In this document: piece by piece, positions 55,831 through 64,000 of the stretch
How the letters are laid out: each line of letters begins with the position of its first letter
How positions within the stretch are numbered: the stretch's first letter is position 1
NCBI GenBank assembly: GCA_911728455.2
Contig: OU452223.1
Span: 6,594,174 to 6,658,173 of the forward strand
DNA length: 64,000 bases
Reading direction: 5' to 3'
From: Marthasterias glacialis
Lineage: Eukaryota; Echinodermata; Asteroidea; Forcipulatida; Asteriidae
Notes under the pieces: generated by a model
What the model was told of the DNA's origin: nothing
Seen by the model: only the letters and a program-made list of their open reading frames with translations
Database searches by the model: none
Made by a program: the position numbers and the translations under genes

Positions 55831-57094
55831 CCTTCATAATTCCGTTAAACAGAAAATGTTGCTTCACAAATTTCATTGCAAGGGAACGTTAAAGGAGAGT
55901 GCACAAAATTGGTAAGATTTCAAATATAAATATACACAGATTTACACATAAATAACACTGTATGAAGATGGTCATCATGGAAAACTTCCCTTGACAACTT
56001 TTTCTCTGAAATGGTATAGTTTTTGAGAAATGAGAAAAACAACTAATTTTCATCTCGCGAGTCTGAAACTGAGATGTTTGAAAACAGTGAAAACAGTAAT
56101 GGGGTTTTTCACTGTTCTCTCAATGACCAATTGAGCATCAACTTTCACAGGTTTGTTATTTCATTCGGGCACTGGTGTTTGACAGTTATCAATGTTGGCT
56201 GAGGGCTTTACAATGGGTTCCAATAATGCAAACTACATGGCATCATGGTTGGTTACCTGTTCCTTGTAAGCACAATTTTTCATGTGCTTAGCTACCTTTT
56301 GTGCTTACTAGCTTTATGAAATTATTAGAATCAATATCCAGTCAGATTTCTAGATGTTTATCATTTAAAGGTAAAATACAGGATTGATAAAGCTGATAGT
56401 GCAGTGTTCTTACTTTGTGTGATTCAATACATACATGAAAAATCAAACCTGTGAAAATTTGGGTTCAATCAGTCGTCCGAGGAGTAAATAGTGAAAAACC
56501 GTGCACACTTTTCAGCATGTAAACATAGTGTCCTTAAGTTTTATTGTTACAACCAAAATTAAAGTAGGGGTCTTCAAATTCTATTTTCTGGACTTTGATA
56601 GTATTTCAGACAGAAATATTTGTTTAGAAGATTGGTACTAGTATAAACTTCATAATCAGTAAACTTTCAGACTGATACTAATAACATTTTTGGATGAATC
56701 CTGTATTGTACCTTTAAGAAACATTTCTGCAGTATAATTTGATGGAATCTGGCTGAGTTGTTACCCTTATGATCACATCTTTCTTTTTAAACTATGCTGT
56801 AAAGTAACATAACTACAATTACTGCATAGCTATTTAACTGATTTAACATTTAATTGATCCTTTATTATTGAATCACAGTAAATTTTAAGTAAATTTAGAA
56901 CACTGCAGCTTTTACAATTACAACAAATCTGTAAAATTCCTCATCATGAATACTCCCAGATATTTCATAACCATTTGGCAAAAAAAAAACCACACAAACG
57001 AAGCATTGTTAATAAGCTCAAATAAGGAGAGCTTCTTCACTAAATTTATTGAAAAAAGTAAACAAGTCAGAACCCGGGTTCATTTTCAATTTAA

Positions 57095-57255
57095 ATAGCC
57101 GCTAACAAATCTGCTAAGCTTAGCATAATCTTTCTCAGCTGAAACAGGTAACCAGCCAAAATGCCATGTCATAAAAACACATTACTCATGGCTGGTACCC
57201 TGGTATAATTTGAAGCAATATTTGTTACATAATAGCTCTATAAAAGATGGCCTTA
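57095..57255. repeat. Palindromic MITE family copy
   Basis: aggtaaccagccaaaatgcc, atggctggtaccctgg and tagctctataaaagatgg match the family consensus loosely. Confidence 0.55.
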
Positions 57256-58654
57256 ATCCCATCCTATACACATTTTACACTCAACTTCATGTCAAGGCTT
57301 CTGATTAGGTGATCAGTAAGTAACTCTAAGTACTTCAAGTACATGTTTTTTACAAAAGCACAAATTAAAAATTTCAAATAAATCCTCTACAAACTACACA
57401 TATGACACTTTTTTGTGGACGGAAAAAAAATTGCACACAAGTTTACACATACAGAGAATTAATGTTAATTTCAATACAAGTACATGTGTATGAAAACCCG
57501 CCCAAATATAATTATACATGTCATCATGAAGTGCACTTTAATTTAAACACAACACATAAACTAATCATGAATCAGTAAATATGTCAATAGTTGTGGTTTT
57601 AGTGTTTCAATCATCTAGTCATATCAAAATTCACTGAATATTGACAAATGAACATGGTGAAAGTAGCATTGCTACAAACATAAATAAACACACACAAACT
57701 TCTATTTCAACCAAGAATTTGAACACAATAATGAAAACATTCATCATTTACTTTCAACATGAAACTTTTTTTCAAACTTCTGTGAGTCAAAGACATGTTC
57801 TTGCAAAATCAAACAGCACTATTTAATAGGTCATTGTAAAAAAAAAAATATTAAGTATACATTCAAACAAAATACAAACTCTTTCTAATGTCAAAATACA
57901 ATGAAGCAAACAGACACCCCAACAAACTAACAAACTGGATTGTCTCTTTCAGAAAGCACTCTTCTTCCACGCCCAGTTCCAGATTTTGCAAGAACATATC
58001 AAATATATCACATCATATTTTGTATATTAAAAATTATTCATAACTTAACTCATCTTAAAATGTATCATGTTTTGCAAACTTGGACACACCTTAAAAATTG
58101 TCCAATAACACTTTTTCAAGTTATTATCGACTCCAGAGAGTACAACTGCAGGTGATGGGGTGAAAAAATTGTACATCTTTAAAAACTGTTGATTCTTAAC
58201 ACAAAGTGAAAACTGCAGGGAAAGAGCAGGACATTCTTACATAAAAGTACTAACTGGGGGGGTTGGTCCTGAGTACTATTCATAATACTTTGAAATGATA
58301 AAGAAAAGCACAAAGTCGGGGGCAGGTGTTTCTGAGTACTATCCATAATAACCATTCAAAAGGTGGGTAGTCTTAAGTACTATCCATCATACCAAGGAAT
58401 TTATAGTGGTAAGTACTAACACAGGGGGTAAGTGATCTTGAGTACTATCCGTAAACACCTTGTAATTTATGTTGGTACTAATTCATGGGAAGGTGTTTCT
58501 GAGTGCTATCCATACTAAGCACTCAAGGGGTAGGTAGTACCTTGAAATTTATAGTAAAAAGTACTAAGGTGGTCTTGAGTAGTATCCAAAGAACCTTAAA
58601 ACATTATAATGAAAAGTACTTACTAAAGTGGTAGGTGTTTCCGAGTACTAGACA

Positions 58655-58905
58655 TAATGACTTTTTTATTTTTTTCCTTACACACCCTACAGTGCAAACG
58701 CCAATAACAGGATGGTGATTAGGAAACAGGAAAAAATACTCAATTTTAGATGTGGGAGGAAAACCCACATTGGGAAATCCCACGCAATCAGGTAGGGACT
58801 GAAAACCCAATCCGTGTGCAAGGCTCCAGTCCAAGGTGGGATTTGAACCGGTGTCCACAAAGCTGAAAGGCAGGGAAAGAAACCACTGAGCCAACCTGAT
58901 CCCCA
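58655..58905 (-). repeat. tRNA-headed SINE, second family (reverse)
   Basis: Reverse orientation: body tgggaggaaaacccacattg and cccacgcaatcaggtaggga; B-box region aaggtgggatttgaaccggt; head ccactgagccaacctgat. The same family is at 61037 (+) and 61735 (-). Confidence 0.7.
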
Positions 58906-59000
58906 CTAACGGGGTAGATAGTCCCAATTACTATCGATAATACCATGAAGTTTACAATTACAAGTACTTCATGGAGCAGGAGGTCTTAAGCACTATCCAC

Positions 59001-59237
59001 CAAAGATTATAGAGTGCAGTAGGCGCAACATGGGGAACTGGGCCTTTATCTACTGTTGGAAAGTGAAATAGGCATGGGCGCCATTTCAGCAAGTGAATGC
59101 CTATGTTTACCATTGACAGCAATTGTCATTGTGTACACTGGTCCCCACGTTTCAGTGTTGTGTCATTAGAGTCACTTGCCGAAATGGCGTCCAGTGAGAG
59201 TTCCCCATCTTGCGCCTACGGCGCTCTATAATCTTTG
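59001..59237. mobile_element. hAT-like MITE, copy 2
   Basis: A 237-bp element, caaagattatagagtgcagt ... cggcgctctataatctttg, flanked by a perfect 8-bp TSD ctatccac (58993-59000 and 59238-59245). The interior matches copy 1. It inserted into a minisatellite unit. Confidence 0.93.
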
Positions 59238-59754
59238 CTATCCACAACAACTCAGGGGGTAGATGTTTCTGATTATTGTCCATAATAACCATTCATGGGG
59301 TGGGTAGTCATACTACCTTGGAATTTACATTGATACAGACTAACTCAAAGGATGGGTGGTGTTAAGTACTATCCATAATACCTTGAAAATGTTTGAACCT
59401 GAGGACAACACCTACATGTAGAAAGTATGACTTTACTTGCCCTTTTTTGTAAAATGTACATAACTTGAGAAATGGAATACAATCTTTCAAGGCAATGATT
59501 TGTTTTCTCAGTGTTCACATTTTCATGCAGAGTTTGCCCATCTTTTAGAAATAAACACAACGGACAATCTCTTACAACACAATATCACTATCACTTATGT
59601 TAGATTAGCAAATGTACAGGTTGATTCAAATACCACAAAGGAGTTAACAGTATCAATTTAAACAAAACTACAATCTCTTCAGGTATATTAATAGTAGAAT
59701 TTTTACAGAATATGTAACAGCAGGTGTGAATCTTAAATCTTTCTTGTTACAAAG

Positions 59755-59830
59755 TACATTTCTCCTGAAGACGAGCAGAGTATACTGTTCCAAACATTGA
59801 GACCACAACAGCTCCTCCCAATAAGAGACT
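59755..59830 (+). repeat. Penelope-like element 3' terminal fragment
   Basis: tctcctgaagacgagcagag and gtatactgttccaaacattg match the 3' terminal tract of the inverted pair at 40214-41322. Confidence 0.7.
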
Positions 59831-60029
59831 TATACTAATTATAGTTACTTCTTACATTTCTACAAACATATATTCAGCTACCACTATGGATTCTGTACAT
59901 CCCTTTCTTCCTGTTTTTACAATGCATAGTTAGATGTACTTTGCATATTTATGCCTCCAAATTACAACAATAACATGAAGTTCTTATATCACACTCATTA
60001 TTTTTACAGCAGGTACACCCAGCTATGTT

Positions 60030-60170
60030 TGAATGATGAGATCCATTTATATTAGCACCTTATGCAAGGTTTACAAGGTGATTCTGCGCAATCTGTAGCC
60101 AACCATGCCAGAAACACAGGGGCAAACCCCTTCTCTTAATGATAAGTGTACTGGGTTATTTTCAAGACCA
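60030..60170 (-). repeat. tRNA-Leu-type SINE, 3' part (reverse)
   Basis: tgtagccaaccatgccagaa, ccccttctcttaatgataag and tgtactgggtta are the reverse of the family body. The head is missing. Confidence 0.65.
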
Positions 60171-60237
60171 ACCTTCCTCTTGTATGAAATCCAGAGTCAC
60201 TGAAACCTATTTTACCCTGATCTGGATACACTTTGAC

Positions 60238-60372
60238 CCCAATCCTGTTGGTAAATGATGACGTTTTAGAGCCAAAAGTGCAATGTAAACGAATGATATA
60301 CATACTTGTACATGAACATTCGTTACACTGTAATTCTGGCTCCAAAACGTCATCACTCACCAACAGGATTGG
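60238..60372. repeat. Foldback repeat with ~55-bp arms
   Basis: ccaatcctgttggtaaatga and gatgacgttttagagcc on the left are inverted as ggctccaaaacgtcatcac and caccaacaggattgg on the right, with a loop of about 25 bp. It lies about 280 bp downstream of the stop of the adjacent minus-strand gene. Confidence 0.85.
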
Positions 60373-60650
60373 ATTACTATTAATCTCAATGAGGATAATA
60401 AAAGTTCCTACTTGATCTGTGTCCATCTATTACTAAACCTCCTGAAATCTGAGGAAGTTATATTCTAAAACATTCACAATCAAACTCACAGACTATTTGT
60501 CAATAACATTTTAATTTTTTTGATCATTTTGTGGCACTCGCTGCAACACTAACATAATGCCAACACAGCATTTTTATTCTCATTTTGTGGTGGAAGGTCC
60601 GATATCTGGTCTGCAGTATGGTACATATTGACCTTTGATGATGTCAAGAC

Positions 60651-63600
60651 TCACATGACAGAGACAGGCTCCGGGGAGCCGGTCCCTCCAAAGAAATTGT
60701 CCTCTGCTTCAAGATCAGGCTCTGGGTTCCGCGGGCTCTTGGTCTTTTTCTTTTTCTTCTTTTTGATGGGTTTGAGTTCTGGTAAGCCGCCCGGGGATTC
60801 CATGGCTGCAGAAAAAGAGAGATAATAAGTGGCAAATATTGAGATTCTTTTTAGGTTTGGGGGCACAAGAGATTAGTAAGGAAGTGTTTTTGTATTTGCA
60901 AATATACTTCAGTTTTTTCATAACTGCAAAACATTCCTGTTTTACTGTAAGAAATATTAAGCCAGATAGTTACTGTAAGAAACATTAAGCCAGATAGTTA
61001 TTGTAAGAAAAATTAAGCCATTCCCAAGGGAAATTCATTTGTGGTGGTTGGGTTGGCGTAGTGGTATCTTACCTCGCCTTCCACCTCTAGGACCCCGGCT
61101 CGATTCCCGCCAGGGGCACCTGTGGATTGGGTTTTCAGTCTCTACCTGATTGAATGGGTTTTCCCTGGAATAAATCTCTGGAGTTTTCCTCCTCACATCT
61201 TGTCTTCTTTCCAAAGTTCACTTTTCTGAAAATCCTTGGCTTCACAAGCAGAGTTAATAAATTAAATGAAGGTCAGACATGTTTCAAGGTCAGACAATGT
61301 CTAATATTGTTGGTTTTGACTAAAACAAATTCAGTAAAAATGTCTGAAAGTAGGTCAAATCTTGTGGCTGTTTGCAGCCACTACTGGCATTTTGGTACCA
61401 ACTGCTTGTGGCTGCTATGATCTCTAAAGTGTAAAGGAATGTCGATCTTGCCTGTTCCTGGTGAGCAAAGTATGTTTTTCCCCCTTGAGAACACTTGGTA
61501 CTTTTAGTGGAATATACCAAGCATCCATCACATCGACTTGGTCAGTCACTGTCACAAAGACTAAGCAATTCATATGCAGTGTTTATTAGTGTTCCCACAA
61601 GAAGCTGGTATTGTTTCATTTCATTTCATTTCATGTCATTTCATCTATTACTTCTGGTTGTGAAGCCAAGGATTCTCAGAAAATCAAACTTAATCACTAT
61701 ACTAGCCAAGAATCCCATGGAGAGAAGACAAGGAAGGGAGTTTCAGTTTTAGATGTGGGAAGAAAACCCCAGAGATTTAATCCAGGGAAAACCCTTTCAA
61801 TCAGATATGGATTGAAAACCCACTCCACATAGTGCCCCCAGTGATTTGAACCGCATGTCCCAATACACACGACCAAAACTGATCTGGGGGCAAAGGATTC
61901 TGGGTGAACTCCGAGTCTACACAACATCAGCAACTATCATGGTGCGCTGATTTTGAAGCAATACAGTACACAACATGTAAAACCTGGCATCCTTACATGT
62001 AAACTACAGCATGGCATCCATCTTGGCAACTTGACCTAGTTGCTTTAAAATCCAACTGCATATACTCTGTTTGACTGCACCAGTAAACTGATTATGCTTT
62101 ACATGGGATCTGGCTTACCACCATTTCAACCAAGTCCAACAGTTTGTGCATTGAGTTACCCTTCAGAGTTGGATTTTGTTTCAAGTGAGGAAGAGTTCTA
62201 GTCAATCACTCAAAGGAGTTAGGGTTCTTAGAAGGATTCAAATGAAACACTGTTTTGAAGAAAGGAATTCTGCCTGTTCCTGGTAAAAATAGTATAAATT
62301 CCTGTTGAGAACAGTTGGTGTTTTGGGGGGAAAGTTCCAAGCATCACCCAACATTAACTTGCAGAATAACTGCAATATGTTATTGACTTGTGACATTGAA
62401 TAACTTACGCATTCCGCCCAGAGGTGGCAAAGCTGTCCCTCTGACCCCGGGACCACCCAGAGAAGGTAGTTCGCCTAGTAGCCCGCCTCCCCTTGGTGAC
62501 TGCTCTGTATTGTTCATACTGCCACCATTCTCCCCCCCTGGGCTAGGGAGATCTTCAATGCCTGGTGGTAACCCAGCTGGTGGATGGCTGTTACTTAACG
62601 GTGACGGCTTGGGATTTTGCTCGCCGAGTAGTGACTGCTGGCTGCTCTTACGGAATTCCATTCTATGTGAAAGAATTAATGCAAATTATTTGATGTTGTC
62701 CCTCATCTAGGTAGTTCTGAAAATAAAATGCAAACACTACTGAGAAAAAAATGTGTTATATCAGGCAGGACTTGAGGCTGCACACTCCTGGAAGCTAGAG
62801 TAGATGTCTTTTACTATCAGGTATCAGAAACATAAAAGCACATTCAAACACTCAATCCTTTGCAGTTATAATATCTTAATTTTTACTTCACATGACCAAA
62901 TTTCAAAGAGCTAAAAAGAATTTAGAGAGAAAATACAAATCTTGCATAGCAGAAATTACAAAGCTACCTGCTGCACTCTACAATAGTACTTATGCACATG
63001 AACTCACAGGAGAAGGGCGCCCTCACACTGAGGTAAAAAAAACAAACTTGCTCATTGGTCCATCCTGTGCCATTATATAGTTGTGCATTTCCATTACTTT
63101 ACCTCTTCGTATAATGTCAGCATGACACCAATGACTGATTATGTCATGTCACCTCAAATTTCTGGTAACATTTGTTTCCATTAATACATTTCTGCTGAAC
63201 AGCTTTATGGTATTAGGCTTAGGGTATTCATTTTACATTTAGCAGCCTCCAAAGAGAAATTTACTCTGCTAATCTTCCCATCCCAACCTTTATTGAACTT
63301 CTTAATTGCATCGGAGATAAATAATATTATCTTCAAGCAAACTTGAATCTTTAATTCTGATTGGTTGATGCATAGCAACAGGAGTGTGATATATACCTTT
63401 ACTACTGCACAGCCCATATCACACCCTGTTCTATAACTTGTGTTGCATGAAGATGAATTTGTTATCACACACGTGCTCATGGAATATGGACAGTTATAAC
63501 GCATCATTTTTCCGTATTCCACTCGATTTTGTGTGATAACTTTTATACTTTTGATTTTACCCTTACACCAATGTGCGATATGCACTGTATATATTTGGTA

Positions 63601-63966
63601 CTTTCCGAGTCCTGTAGACACCTGTAGACAAACTCCACAGGCTACTCAAGTGGGATCCGAACCCAAGACCTCCGCATTCTAAAGTAGATGCCTTAACCCC
63701 TTTAACATTGAATGTGCCATGTGATGAGTGGTCAGATAGGAGATTTGTGATTAGTAGCAGGTATGCAAACAATTTAGTTGAGGCAGTAACTGCATTGAGT
63801 ATACAGTGCTGATCACATATCAGGGCAAGGGTAAAATCAAAATAATATCTCTTGAGTTGTTTTCCTTACCTCGTACTCTTGTCAGGTACCGTTGTCTCAG
63901 GATCAAAGTCCCTTGGAGTAGATGAAGTAGGACGACTTCTTGACTGAGTTTTTTCATTTCTTGCCT
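60651..63966 (-). CDS. 3' part of an unidentified gene: Pro/Gly-rich, Lys-rich C-terminus (three coding exons)
   Basis: Exons 63870-63966, 62409-62662 and 60651-60805 join in phase across GT-AG introns. The first opens in phase 2 after an acceptor, so more exons lie beyond the window. The visible 168 residues contain RNEKTQSRSRPTSSTPRDFD, a Gly/Pro/Ser-rich region (SPRGGGLLGELPSLGGPG), ELKPIKKKKKKKTKSPRN, and the end EDNFFGGTGSPEPVSVM. No fold is expected; this is a disordered tail with a basic cluster that could act as a nuclear signal. The final TGA overlaps a good donor (cat|gtgagt), so an alternative splice that skips this stop is possible. I do not recognise the family. Confidence 0.7.
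61037..61200 (+). repeat. tRNA-headed SINE, second family
   Basis: Head ggttggcgtagtggtatctt ... ccggctcgattcccgcc has A- and B-box-like parts. The body is gggttttcagtctctacctg ... ggttttccctgg. It is intronic to the partial minus-strand gene. Confidence 0.75.
61735..61900 (-). repeat. tRNA-headed SINE, second family (reverse, partial)
   Basis: agatgtgggaagaaaacccc, ggattgaaaacccactcc and cagtgatttgaaccgcatgt match the copy at 58655-58905. Confidence 0.65.
63600..63740 (-). repeat. tRNA-like SINE head (reverse)
   Basis: In reverse it reads ggttaaggcatctactttag ... cttgggttcggatccca, A- and B-box-like, similar to 19320-19400. Located in an intron of the partial gene. Confidence 0.6.
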
Positions 63967-64000
63967 CTATCGAAATAATCATGAAAACAGAAAATTTACA

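Larger units (their letters stand above)
55000..57640. other. Gene-free AT-rich intergenic DNA
   Basis: No exon recognised. It contains a poly-G run (55009-55024) and two palindromic MITE-family copies (55640-55830, 57095-57255); the rest is unassigned. Confidence 0.45.
58230..59395. repeat. Degenerate 60-70-bp minisatellite interrupted by two insertions
   Basis: More than ten imperfect units share gagtactatccataatacc, ttgaaatttatag, aagtactaac and gggggtaggtgtttctgag-type blocks. A SINE (58655-58905) and a hAT-like MITE (59001-59237) have inserted into it. Confidence 0.8.

Noticed and set aside
58604-58927. 107-aa minus-strand ORF
   Set aside because: Lies within a SINE copy and shows no protein family.

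Overview
This window is nuclear DNA of an animal. It has multi-exon genes with GT-AG introns, tRNA-headed SINEs, MITEs, non-LTR and Penelope-like retroelements and microsatellites. The mix of repeats fits a marine invertebrate, perhaps an echinoderm-like deuterostome, but the clade is only inferred. The bulk of the window is AT-rich. The first ~4.5 kb and 5.5-6.2 kb are visibly GC-richer and look foreign.

Layout. 1-4.53 kb: degraded remnant of a DNA-virus-like element (Maverick/Polinton/adintovirus-like, moderate confidence) with compact, partly overlapping ORFs, one of them fused to a 27-bp coding minisatellite. An inverted copy of its end lies at 5.49-6.19 kb with an array of short palindromes. 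6.48-6.61 kb: last exon of a cytosolic sulfotransferase gene (+). 7.8-13.24 kb: an R4/Dong-type non-LTR retrotransposon embedded in (TAA)n, with a complete-looking 1142-codon ORF followed by two tandem 3' duplications. 15.87-25.92 kb: TCP11L1-like gene (-), nine coding exons reconstructed, 504 aa. 27.4-28.7 kb: dead CR1/L2-like LINE. 29.45-35.94 kb: gene for a protein with RWD-like and RING-like regions (+), seven coding exons, 330 aa. 37.3-37.7 kb: 25-bp minisatellite next to a MITE fragment. 39.63-52.55 kb: PWP1 (-), twelve coding exons, 514 aa. 53-60.6 kb: gene-free DNA rich in SINEs, MITEs and a degenerate minisatellite. 60.65-63.97 kb: the last three coding exons of an unidentified gene (-) that continues past the window end.

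The three complete gene models were built by following GT-AG junctions that keep phase, and all give uninterrupted frames. PWP1 is a WD40 protein of ribosome biogenesis and rRNA transcription. TCP11L1 is a conserved TCP11-domain protein of unclear biochemical function. The RWD/RING protein is probably a ubiquitin-pathway factor. The genes do not form a pathway; they are ordinary neighbours. TCP11L1 and the RWD/RING gene are divergent, and the RWD/RING gene and PWP1 are convergent.

The most unusual parts are the virus-like remnant with its repeat-encoded acidic domain and palindromes; the TAA-embedded R4 element with its tandem 3' ends; and a set of MITE families defined here by TIRs and target-site duplications: a TTAA-flanked piggyBac-like family with 3 complete copies and 1 partial one, and a hAT-like family with 8-bp TSDs.
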